A DNA stretch of 64,000 bases from Planctomycetia bacterium (lineage in GTDB: Bacteria > Planctomycetota > Phycisphaerae > Phycisphaerales > SM1A02): assembly GCA_005790605.1 (NCBI GenBank), contig SXUI01000017.1, positions 62,001 to 126,000 on the forward strand, written 5' to 3'. The notes below the pieces were generated by a model. That model was not told the origin of the DNA. It did no database searches and worked only from the letters and a program-made list of their open reading frames with translations. Below, one piece after another: positions 8,234-16,151 of this stretch. Position 1 is the stretch's first letter; each line of letters opens with the position of its first letter. The translations under genes and the position numbers were made by a program.

Positions 8234-9601
8234 TCAACTCGTTACGAGTGCGTCCCAACTCGCGTCAAACGCGAACGCATAGTTCCGCCAGCGCCCGATG
8301 CTCGAGCGATTGATTTTCCGGCGAACCTGCTCATGACTCAGTGTAAGAACGGTGCGCTCATTCGCTTCCGGGCTCAACACACTCGCATCAAACGCAACCC
8401 CGAGATGCTCAAGCACGCGTCTGATTTCGATTTCTGGCTTGTCGACGAGCGACTCATATTGGAGACGCAGCGCTCGAAGCGCGAGGGCCTCCAACGATGG
8501 AGCAACGAGCCTCTGATGCGCAACCATGACTCGACGGATCATCTCGAGACTCGCTGTAAACCCGAAAGACTGTGGGTGAAAATTCGAGAGAAACATGCTG
8601 ATCGCGCAGTCCCGAGGATCTCTCTCGATATGAACGAGTGCGATGTTGGGCAGCACGGCAGCAACGGCTGGCAGCAACCGCCACGCTCGAAGTGTCTTGT
8701 CGAACGTGTGCGACGCTCCCGCCCTCCTCCTCATGCGCGCGCCTTCGAGATACGCAGACTGCAGTTGCGTTGCATCCTCAGTCGGCGAGTCGCGAAGTCG
8801 GGCGGGCCAGAGCCCCCGCGAAACAAGCGCATCGCCGATGTCAGAGATTCCTTCGTACTCGCCGATTCCCGCGATCAACGGGTGCCGATCGAGCATCTGC
8901 TCCACGAGTGTCGTCCCGCTGCGTGGAAGTCCCACGATCATCGCCGTGGCCTCACAGTCGGGAACTCCTGCGCGTCGGCCGGGACGACTCAATCCTGCAC
9001 GCGAAGCGCGCGCGAGCAACGCCAATTGCTCATTCGCGTCAAGCTCGACTCCCGTGATGTCAAATGGCGGCGTTGTCTGTTGGTGGAGCCACTGAGCAAG
9101 TTCGAATGCTTCTCGATACCGAGCGTCCGCATCAAGCATGCGAACCGCTTCGAAACCCGCGATCCGTTTCAACGACAGGCTCCGGCTCGCCTCCGCGCAG
9201 GCGCGCATCCGCTCGATGCCGCGCGGACGATCGGTCTGGGCGATCTGTCGCGCTTCGAAGAGCGCGCCGCGTTCGTCCGACTTCCAATCAGCCCTCGACG
9301 CAAGGAGCGCCTCGGCCTCACTCTTGCGACCTCCGCGAGACAAGATCTCCGCGAGCATGACCGTCGCCTCGACGGCGTTAGGCGGTTGTTGTGCGAGAAG
9401 CCTTCGGAGGCGATCAACCGCGAGCGAAGTGCGGCCGAGCCGGTGATCAACGACAGCGCGAACCAAAGCCAAGTAGGGGTGATCGCTCCGCACGCGAAGG
9501 CCAAGCTCTGCGAGGTCGAGTGCCTCCGCGAGTCGACCACTGCTGAGCGCCGCGTTCGCATCCCGAAAGAGACGGTCAACCTTGTTTTCTGGAGGAGGCA
9601 T
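8234..9601 (-). CDS. TPR-containing sulfotransferase
   Basis: A 455-residue cytosolic protein. The first ~110 residues are TPR-like helices (LFRDANAALSSGRLAEALDL and following). From residue ~220 a PAPS-dependent sulfotransferase domain begins with the 5-prime phosphosulfate-binding loop MIVGLPRSGTTLVEQ. The 3-prime phosphate motif is HIERDPRDCAISMF near residue 325. Fusion of TPRs to this family is common in Proteobacteria and Planctomycetes. The acceptor is unknown; a polysaccharide or tyrosine are possibilities. It converges with the metallophosphoesterase gene, leaving only 50 nt between them. Confidence 0.88.
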   Translation of the reverse strand: MPPPENKVDRLFRDANAALSSGRLAEALDLAELGLRVRSDHPYLALVRAVVDHRLGRTSLAVDRLRRLLAQQPPNAVEATVMLAEILSRGGRKSEAEALLASRADWKSDERGALFEARQIAQTDRPRGIERMRACAEASRSLSLKRIAGFEAVRMLDADARYREAFELAQWLHQQTTPPFDITGVELDANEQLALLARASRAGLSRPGRRAGVPDCEATAMIVGLPRSGTTLVEQMLDRHPLIAGIGEYEGISDIGDALVSRGLWPARLRDSPTEDATQLQSAYLEGARMRRRAGASHTFDKTLRAWRLLPAVAAVLPNIALVHIERDPRDCAISMFLSNFHPQSFGFTASLEMIRRVMVAHQRLVAPSLEALALRALRLQYESLVDKPEIEIRRVLEHLGVAFDASVLSPEANERTVLTLSHEQVRRKINRSSIGRWRNYAFAFDASWDALVTS

Positions 9602-10667
9602 GCCTCCGAGAGCCTACAGCCGAGGCCGCGGCGGTGACCTTTTTTGGAAAGGACACGCTGAGCAACAGCGATGCGACAGTCTCGGCGTCCATGATTCAGA
9701 GACTCACCGCCCGCGCAGCGTCGATCCACTTCCTCTTCGGAAACCCTGGAGCTTCATGCACGGCGCATTGGTCGAGGATCCCCCTCGGTTGGTTGGGGAC
9801 CGCCCCTCCTGTCCTCCAACAATCGCACGGACTGCCTATCACATTCGAACCCGTCCTCATTCGTTGAATGCGCTCGAAGTCGGGCGAGGTCGAGATCGGG
9901 CAGCTAGGGCAACGCGAGGTGAGGACGCAAAGGGATCCGTCTCATGAACGCTCCCCTCACCAACTCCGCGGGTCGCTGATTACCTGCGCGCTCCCCCGAA
10001 GCCTTCGCCCTGACTCGAATTCGCGTCTGTCGGTTCGTGCAGCGCGCTCTCACAATCCCGTTCGAGGGACAACGCAGCTGCACTCTCGGCTTCCAAAAAT
10101 TGCCCCGACTCGGAGCGCCTGCGTGGGAGGTGTGACTCCGAACGCACGCTCTCTCGGTTCTTTCGCGCCCTCAATCGCAAACGCGAAATGCACGTAGCGC
10201 GGCGCGACTCCGTGCGCACGGTCTCGCGACAACATCGACCCGCATGCCGAGGCTCGACCTCTTCCCCACCCACTCCGAGGATTCTGCGAAACCCCGGCGC
10301 ACCACTGCTGCAAACGGCGGCGCTCGATTGGGTTCAGCGGCTCGCCTCCCTCCACCTGCCCTGAGGCATCGGGGCTAGCGCAGCGCATCGCGCAAACCTC
10401 GTTGCCGAATGAGCTTTCGCTTCGAACCAGAAGAGGCCTCCCAAACTGCCCCCACACAAATCGCGTTGTTATCAGCCGAGCCAGGTGTGCGCGGGGTAAA
10501 CGATGGAATTCTCCAAGAAACTTCCGCTGTTTCATTTGACCCCTCCAAACCTTGCGTCACTCTCACCCCTGAGTTGCCGCTTGACTCGCGCACGATTGAG
10601 AGCGTGTTCGAATCACGGTTGCACTAGTTTGTTCGACCGTCTGAAAACACCCTTTTTTGGAGAGAAT
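9602..10667. other. About 1.07 kb without a convincing gene
   Basis: ORFs here are short, mutually overlapping on both strands, Arg-rich and without domain-like or signal-peptide patterns. I see no tRNA, no strong hairpin with a U-run and no repeat array. The last ~60 nt contain the 5-prime region of the PEP-CTERM-like gene. The rest may be a decayed gene or an intergenic regulatory stretch. Confidence 0.5.
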
Positions 10668-11210
10668 ATGAAGACCATTCTTGCAGTTGGCGCGCTCACA
10701 GCGGCCGTCGCATCCGCCGCATCGGCTGATGTGACCTACACCCTCACGAACCAGACATTTGCTGGTTTCGCCTTCAGTGAAGCAGCGACCGCGGGCAGCC
10801 TTTCCGGCACCCTCACTGGCGCTTCGATCAACATCGTCCTCGAGGCCTCGGTTTCGTGGACCTACGCGGATGACCTCTGCGTGTATGTCGCTGGAACCCC
10901 TCTCGCAACTGGCGGCATGCTCCAGTGCGGCGGTTTCTCGAACCTGAGCGCAGCTCAGCGTTACTTCTGGCCAAACGGCGCTAGCTCGGCACCAGGCACC
11001 ACGTCGATCGGAACCGTGAACTTCACGACCGGCATTGACATGGCTGCGAATCCAACCATGTCGGTTTGGATTGGTAACGGCTACGGCGCAGCGGGTACCT
11101 CCGGTACCTTCAGCGGAACCATCACCCTTCACGGCGTGAACGCAGTTCCAGCACCAGGCGCCATCGCTCTCCTCGGTCTCGTCGGCCTCGCTGGCCGCCG
11201 TCGCCGCTGA
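10668..11210 (+). CDS. PEP-CTERM-like secreted protein
   Basis: A 180-residue secreted protein. ATG 10668 follows GGAGAGA and starts a classic signal peptide (MKTILAVGALTAAVASAASA); the upstream in-frame extension has no signal. The body is Gly/Ser/Thr-rich with two Cys (DDLCVYVAG and LQCGGF). It ends in VPAPGAIALLGLVGLAGRRRR: a Pro-Ala-Pro motif, a hydrophobic helix and an Arg cluster, the architecture of PEP-CTERM sorting signals in Phycisphaerae. The last residues align with those of the protein at 31744-32424. It is probably processed at the envelope or exported to the surface. It stands alone with its own terminator. Confidence 0.85.
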   Translation: MKTILAVGALTAAVASAASADVTYTLTNQTFAGFAFSEAATAGSLSGTLTGASINIVLEASVSWTYADDLCVYVAGTPLATGGMLQCGGFSNLSAAQRYFWPNGASSAPGTTSIGTVNFTTGIDMAANPTMSVWIGNGYGAAGTSGTFSGTITLHGVNAVPAPGAIALLGLVGLAGRRRR

Positions 11211-11277
11211 TTGCGAAACCAATGACTCACAACCGTTCTCCGGAACGGGCAAAGTGAGATCAGCAGGTCAACTCAAC

Positions 11278-11320
11278 GCGGCGCGATTCGTAAGATTCGC
11301 GCCGCGCTTGTTTTTGTTTT
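11278..11320 (+). terminator. Intrinsic terminator of the PEP-CTERM-like gene
   Basis: GCGGCGCGA (11278-11286) pairs perfectly with TCGCGCCGC (11297-11305) around a 10-nt loop, followed by GCTTGTTTTTGTTTT. A weaker 6-bp hairpin (CCGTTC/GAACGG, 11233-11248) lies between the stop codon and this site. Confidence 0.9.
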
Positions 11321-11640
11321 CCGCAGTGTCGACCACTGAGGACAGTGACGGGAATGGGCACGCGGTAATCGCGGCATCCAATGGATGCGATCTCGCAATC
11401 CCCATGCATTCGAAAAACTCTTGCGCGCGGCTCGCGAGATTCGCACACAACGCCTCGCGCTTGACTCTTGCCTTCTGCTCCGTGGTTTGATGAGGTTTGG
11501 CGGCTTGACTCGGGAAGCGTTGATAGAGGAACGAGGCGCGCACAACCTCACAGCGAGTGTTCGACGAAACCGAAGGCGCGCTGCGCGATCCGCAGGACGC
11601 GGTCAGCCGCTAGCACTCACCCAAGCAGCTCGGAATTGCC
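11321..11640. other. 320-nt gap with no recognised gene
   Basis: Between the terminator at 11320 and the end of the minus-strand lipoprotein gene at 11641 I find only short overlapping ORFs with no signal peptide or domain pattern, and no RNA gene. Confidence 0.5.
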
Positions 11641-12252
11641 TCACGATTCTGTCGCACCTTCGATCGCTGAAGCCCAATGTTCAAAGGTCTTTTCGATCGC
11701 CCCCCAAGTGCTGAACTGTTCAAGCCCAGCGCGGCTGGTTGCATCGGTGTCTCGAAACCGGAGCATCAAAGTGCCATCAGCGCCGTTGGAAATCGTGGCA
11801 TCGACTGCCGCGTACCCGCGCCCAGCACCCATCACGCGACTCGGAAGCGCGATGTTCCGAAGCGGCTTGTTCGGGACCGCACGGACGATCTTCGCCTGAA
11901 CCACGAGCACATTCGGACCCGCAGCCGCGGCCCGCGCGTAACTCTTGAAAAACGCTGATTCAAGGTCTTTCTGTAGTTTCGCGCGCAAATCATCGAGTTG
12001 CGCCGCATCCACATCATCGCCTTGCGTGGCGTCGGCGGTGATCGTCGGATACTCCACCAAGACAGCGTTGAACTTGGAGAAATCCGCGCCCTGCGTGCGG
12101 ATGATCTCTGGCTCAGGATCAACAAGCGAGTCCTTCGTGTTTGGGCTCATCGGGTCCTGATTGAGAAGACCCTGACCGCCGCACGCGCTCAGTGCGAGTG
12201 TGACTCCAATGCAGACCCATGCCGTTTGAACTGTGTGACCGATGTTGCGCAT
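11641..12252 (-). CDS. DUF3313-like lipoprotein
   Basis: A 203-residue protein. Start at 12252 (MRNIGHTVQTAWVCIGVTLALSACGG) gives a lipoprotein signal with lipobox LSAC; the longer reading frame upstream only adds non-signal residues. The mature part resembles DUF3313 lipoproteins: ADFSKFNAVLVEYPTI, then a helix LRAKLQKDLESAFFKSYA, VLVVQAKIVRAVPN, and a late MLRFRDTDAT. Family members are uncharacterised periplasmic lipoproteins of Gram-negative bacteria. It lies downstream of the thioredoxin-TPR gene on the same strand with a gap of about 60 nt, so co-transcription is possible. Confidence 0.7.
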   Translation of the reverse strand: MRNIGHTVQTAWVCIGVTLALSACGGQGLLNQDPMSPNTKDSLVDPEPEIIRTQGADFSKFNAVLVEYPTITADATQGDDVDAAQLDDLRAKLQKDLESAFFKSYARAAAAGPNVLVVQAKIVRAVPNKPLRNIALPSRVMGAGRGYAAVDATISNGADGTLMLRFRDTDATSRAGLEQFSTWGAIEKTFEHWASAIEGATES

Positions 12253-12311
12253 CTGCGCAGCATAGCTCACGCGCCACGAATCGCCGAACTCCGTCCATCG
12301 GGCGCGCAGCG

Positions 12312-13550
12312 TCATTGCGCGGGTGTTGCGCCTTCATCTCCACTTGGATCGTCGGCGGTTTTTCCTCGCACCGTGTTTCGTGGTTTACTTGGTTCAGGCC
12401 CCGGGACTGCCTCCTTCCACCGCGCGAGTTTCTGCATCCACTGCGCGCGCAACTTTCCGGTGGCATCAAGCGCGATCGCACGATCGAGATTCGCGAGCGC
12501 TTGTTCGCGATCACCTGTCGACCAGTAGGCAAGCGCAAGCGTCTCAGCCGCGCGCGCGTCACTCGCTCCTGCAAGCGCGTCGGCTCGCTGTGCGAGTTCG
12601 AAAGCCCAGGGAAGATCGCGATGCTGCACATACGCCGCGTTCAGCACCGTTCGCGCGATGGACCGCAAAACCGTGGCATCGGATGCGTACTCGAGCGCAA
12701 GCGTTTTGCCATACGCGTAGCCCTCTTCCTCCTCACCCATTGAACCAACCAGAGCTCCGAATCGGATGAGTTCAAAGACCGACTTCCGCTCGGGAAATCC
12801 CGCGATGATCGCATCAAGCAGCGTCCTCAATCCAGACCAGTCCCCACTCTTTTCACACGCGGCATACGCTTGATTCACCTCATCGCGCGCGCGTTTCTCC
12901 TGCGAGTTCAGAATGAACTCGGCACGAATGGACTCCGGTTTCCAAGTCCCATCGAGTACCGCGCTCAGTGGTTTGTCGAGATCGTCTGGATGGCCATACC
13001 ACTGCACAGCCCCATCGCGGACGATGAAAACTCTTGGTGTCGTGTGCTGAAGCGTCGCAAGTTGAAACTGAGAAAGCGTGGACTTATCCGGATCCGCTGC
13101 GATTGGATAGGTCATGATCGCGCGACGGTCATCATCTCCGAGCCACGCCGTAACAAGCGCGGGCTCCTCTTCAGTCACCGCAAAGAGCACTACGCCTCGC
13201 TCCGAAAACACTCGCGCGTACTCTGCGACGAGCGGCGCGGACTCTTCACAGTGCCCACATGTCGTAAGAAAAAACTCGATCAAGTAGACCTTCCCAGGCT
13301 CCCAGGCCGTGAATGGTCCGCCCTGCACCCACGACGAGATTTGTGGGAAAGGCACCTTCGCACTAGGAAACAGGCGCGGACGCGCCTTTCGCCAACCGCC
13401 AGGAGCGGAGCCGTTTGGAGGGGCTTTCTGAGATACCGATGGAGGACTCGTGACTGCAGGTGTGTTCTGCCCTATCGCGCGCGGCTCGACAATGGCTCCA
13501 AACAGAAAGGCGATGGTGACGCAGGCCCGCCGTACGACCGTGTTATCCAT
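12312..13550 (-). CDS. Periplasmic thioredoxin-fold protein with TPR tail
   Basis: A 412-residue exported protein with an N-terminal signal region (RRACVTIAFLFGAIV). Residues ~60-210 form a TlpA/AhpC-TSA-like thioredoxin domain with the redox motif TTCGHCEES (CGHC at about 98-101) and the cis-Pro region TTPRVFIV. Residues ~230-380 form TPR-like helices, including AAETLALAYWSTGDREQAL. The C-terminus is a charged low-complexity tail. It probably reduces or isomerises disulfides in the envelope while the repeats bind partners. A second, simpler TlpA-like protein is at 18978-19622. Confidence 0.8.
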   Translation of the reverse strand: MDNTVVRRACVTIAFLFGAIVEPRAIGQNTPAVTSPPSVSQKAPPNGSAPGGWRKARPRLFPSAKVPFPQISSWVQGGPFTAWEPGKVYLIEFFLTTCGHCEESAPLVAEYARVFSERGVVLFAVTEEEPALVTAWLGDDDRRAIMTYPIAADPDKSTLSQFQLATLQHTTPRVFIVRDGAVQWYGHPDDLDKPLSAVLDGTWKPESIRAEFILNSQEKRARDEVNQAYAACEKSGDWSGLRTLLDAIIAGFPERKSVFELIRFGALVGSMGEEEEGYAYGKTLALEYASDATVLRSIARTVLNAAYVQHRDLPWAFELAQRADALAGASDARAAETLALAYWSTGDREQALANLDRAIALDATGKLRAQWMQKLARWKEAVPGPEPSKPRNTVRGKTADDPSGDEGATPAQ

Positions 13551-13813
13551 TGAACAACTCCTTATCGACTTCCGTCCAATCCAAGCGTTCAGCGACGCTG
13601 CCGAGCGATGCTGCCAACCGTTCTAACGGCAAACCCTACCTCAGACGACGCATACCGGCAAGATCTCAAACCCCGTCCAAAGCCGCATTCTGGGAACAAT
13701 CCGCAACGCTCGCTCGAACCTCTCCTTGACTGCGTATGCTTTCTGGGCGATTCTTCCCTTGTATGAGCGCACAACGATCCATCCTGAGCCATCGAGCGAG
13801 TGGGTTTGAACGC

Positions 13814-14575
13814 ATGCGATCACGCGGGTTCACGCTTGTTGAATTGCTCGTCGTTGTTGCCATCGTCGCGTTCCTCCTCGCGCTCGTCCTCGTCAGTGCG
13901 GGAAAGCTGAAACAGCAGGTTCGACTCACAGAGTCGATGCAGCATCAGCGCTCCATCACAACCGGCTTTCTCGCCTACTTCGTGGACAACAATGGCAAGT
14001 TTGCAGGTGTCGATACCGGTCTGCATCCAAGCTACGACTGGGTCGTGAGCTCCGTTGCAGGGAACACAGATGAGGAAGGGTTCGAGAAAGAGTCAGCCAT
14101 CACGAATGGCGCGCTGTGGAGTTATGTGGGCAACCTCAGCGCCTACAAGAGTCCGTTCGATCCACACCCGCTTTCCGAGCGCATGCGAAGTTATTCGCTG
14201 AACGGTTTTCTCGCGTCTACAGAGACCGCCGCTTTTTGGGGCGGTCCTCCGAGTGCTCAAGTCGACCGTATGTCGAAGGTTGTGCACCCCGCCGAGACGC
14301 TTTGCTGCGTGAGCGAGTTCGACCACCGAAAGTACAACCATGATGGCTGGATGATCATGGGGAATTTCAGTTTCGTTTGGCGTGACAAACTCCACAACTG
14401 GAACCCAGGCTATTGGGAGTTTTCATACATGGATGGGCACACCGAGCCCCTCCACCATGCGTCGAATCAAACAGATGTTGATCACTACATGAACCTTGAG
14501 CAGGAGAGCTTCTTCTTCGAGACACCAGACTACAAGTGGCTCGTGCTCCATCTTTATCCGGGACAAGATTGGTGA
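13814..14575 (+). CDS. Prepilin-type protein with C-terminal DG motif
   Basis: About 253 residues. The N-terminus MRSRGFTLVELLVVVAIVA is a type IV prepilin/pseudopilin leader: cleavage after Gly5, Phe at +1, Glu at +5, then a hydrophobic helix. An ATG at 13763 would give a 22-residue leader and is also possible. Near the C-terminus FSYMDGHTE matches the H-x9-DG ending of the very abundant planctomycete prepilin-like (DUF1559-related) proteins, whose function is unknown. The stop overlaps the GTG of the next gene (GTGA), indicating coupling. Confidence 0.85.
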   Translation: MRSRGFTLVELLVVVAIVAFLLALVLVSAGKLKQQVRLTESMQHQRSITTGFLAYFVDNNGKFAGVDTGLHPSYDWVVSSVAGNTDEEGFEKESAITNGALWSYVGNLSAYKSPFDPHPLSERMRSYSLNGFLASTETAAFWGGPPSAQVDRMSKVVHPAETLCCVSEFDHRKYNHDGWMIMGNFSFVWRDKLHNWNPGYWEFSYMDGHTEPLHHASNQTDVDHYMNLEQESFFFETPDYKWLVLHLYPGQDW

Positions 14576-15126
14576 TCATTCGCTGCATTCGTTCCGTGAT
14601 TCTCTTCAGCGCGATCGGAATCGCCGCGTTGGGCACCCTCTATTTCGCACATGGCAATCCGACGAGCGCCGCGAGCGGCATTACGACAACCGCTGACGAA
14701 GGGCGCGCCTCGGAAGCCGTCTCCCACGCGCGTCCGCTGACGAAGGATGAACTCGAGACGCTGACCGCGTGCCCAGTTGCGAAGATTTCCGTTGACGAGC
14801 GATCAGCGGAGCAAGCCAACGAGACAAGTGGCGAAGCGCAAGTCCGATTACGCGCCGCGCAAATCGTCTCCGAAGATCGATTTGAGCAGTTCCGAAATCT
14901 CGCGAAGCCGTATCTCACAACTGTGCGAAGCATGCTCCCACTCGATCATCGATTTGCGACGAATGAGATCACGTCGGAAGAGTCAGCGCGCTATTGGAAA
15001 CTTGATGCGACAAAGAACGCGCAGTGGCGAACTGTGTGGAACTGCATTTATGACAAGCAGTGGTCGATCGAGGACCGTGGTGCGATGATGCAGTGGCTTC
15101 TCTTCGAGTCAACGACGAGTCGCTGA
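14572..15126 (+). CDS. Membrane-anchored hypothetical protein coupled to the prepilin
   Basis: A 184-residue protein. GTG at 14572 overlaps the preceding stop. An N-terminal transmembrane segment (SVILFSAIGIAALGTLYFA) is followed by a soluble, mostly helical, charged region with two Cys (TACPVAK and VWNCIYD). I recognise no family. Its coupling to the prepilin gene suggests the two act together at the envelope, for example as an accessory or assembly partner, but this is inference from position only. Confidence 0.65.
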   Translation: MIIRCIRSVILFSAIGIAALGTLYFAHGNPTSAASGITTTADEGRASEAVSHARPLTKDELETLTACPVAKISVDERSAEQANETSGEAQVRLRAAQIVSEDRFEQFRNLAKPYLTTVRSMLPLDHRFATNEITSEESARYWKLDATKNAQWRTVWNCIYDKQWSIEDRGAMMQWLLFESTTSR

Positions 15127-15149
15127 CTCAAACAGCGCGACTCGCTCGC

Positions 15150-15737
15150 TTACTCGTCTTCCTTCACTCCGAACTCTTCATGCGCGTGCTCGCGCTCCTT
15201 CTCAATCTCCTCAAGCATGGACTTTGCCTCCGAGAGCTTGCCGTCCATGATGGCGAGTTCGAGTTGCAAGAGCGCTTGCGCGAGACGAACCATATCGCGA
15301 CGGAAGTGTGCGGAAACCTTCGCCTTCGCTGCATCGTCCTTCGCGTCCTTGAGCATGTCCGCGGGCATAGGGGCGTTCTTCGCAAGGATGCAGCCACGCT
15401 CCATATCGCCGATGAGCTTGAGATTGTCTGCGGTCTTCGACGTGTCTTCGATCGAGTCCTTGAGAGACTTCAGGGCTCGATTCATTGCTTTCATCGACCC
15501 GCCCATGCTCGGATTTTCACCGCGAGGCCCGCGCGCTGCGCCGCCATCCTGACCCTGGCGGCGGGCGCCTCCGCGACCCGGGGCTTGCTCGCCGCTCGGC
15601 GCGTCCTGCGTAGGACCAGACTTCGGAGCTGCGGGCGCGTCCTGCGCAATCGCCGGCATCGCCGCGACAAGGAGAGAAGTAGCGACCGCCGTGACGGCGG
15701 CAAAGGAGAGGCGTGAGAAGCGTTGGGATGTCTTCAT
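15150..15737 (-). CDS. Cytochrome b562-like periplasmic protein
   Basis: A 195-residue protein. Start at 15737 (MKTSQRFSRLSFAAVTAV...) gives a good signal peptide. A low-complexity Pro/Gly/Arg linker is followed by four helices matching cytochrome b562: a conserved Met in MKAMNRALKSLKDS (axial ligand in the family), then MADMLK-type loops, then AIMDGKLSEAKSMLEEIEKE and the C-terminal His of REHAHEEF (second axial ligand). There is no CxxCH, so heme would be non-covalent. The upstream linker is unusual for this family, which is normally ~106 residues mature. It lies 22 nt downstream of the zinc-finger gene. Confidence 0.7.
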   Translation of the reverse strand: MKTSQRFSRLSFAAVTAVATSLLVAAMPAIAQDAPAAPKSGPTQDAPSGEQAPGRGGARRQGQDGGAARGPRGENPSMGGSMKAMNRALKSLKDSIEDTSKTADNLKLIGDMERGCILAKNAPMPADMLKDAKDDAAKAKVSAHFRRDMVRLAQALLQLELAIMDGKLSEAKSMLEEIEKEREHAHEEFGVKEDE

Positions 15738-15759
15738 GGCTGTGTCTTCCGAAAGAGAA

Positions 15760-16077
15760 TCATCGATGAAACAGTCGAGCAAGAAGACCAGCACGCGCCT
15801 TCGAGTGACTCAGGAGAAGTTCTAGCTCGCCGCAGTCAAAGAAGACCCCCTTGCAAGAGCCGCACTGATCGATCGCGACATTTTCATACGCCTGCTCACA
15901 CATCTGCGCCCCGCACTTGGGGCAGCGCAGCCAATGCGCAGACTTCGCTGCAGCGCTCTCCGCTGCCTTTCGCTTCGCGTCGAGTAGTGCGCGCATCTTC
16001 TCCAAGGCTTTCGCGTCGAGTTCGTGAAAGCGTGCGTCTTCGTGACTGTAGCCGGTTGGTTCCGTGATATTCGACAT
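15760..16077 (-). CDS. zf-TFIIB-like zinc-binding protein
   Basis: A 105-residue soluble protein starting MSNITEPTGYSHED; upstream in-frame residues look non-coding. The C-terminal half carries two CxxC knuckles, RCPKCGAQM and DQCGSCKGVFFDCGELE, the signature of the zf-TFIIB (PF13453) family, which binds one zinc. The conserved CxGxxxD/E-type ending (FFDCGELELLL) fits. Family members are small and mostly uncharacterised; nucleic-acid binding is often assumed but not shown. The gene is probably co-transcribed with the cytochrome b562-like gene. Confidence 0.8.
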   Translation of the reverse strand: MSNITEPTGYSHEDARFHELDAKALEKMRALLDAKRKAAESAAAKSAHWLRCPKCGAQMCEQAYENVAIDQCGSCKGVFFDCGELELLLSHSKARAGLLARLFHR

Positions 16078-16151
16078 GGGAAATTCCGATTGGTCACGAA
16101 GTATACGCGACCATTCAGACTCTATCGACAGCTTGGTACGTCGTACTGAGA

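Noticed and set aside
8174-9637. A 487-residue plus-strand ORF
   Set aside because: It is the antisense of the TPR-sulfotransferase, Arg/Cys-rich and without a domain pattern; the minus-strand product has the PAPS motifs.
10050-10535. A 161-residue minus-strand ORF in the gene desert
   Set aside because: No signal peptide, no domain-like pattern, Arg-rich, overlapped by other ORFs of similar length.
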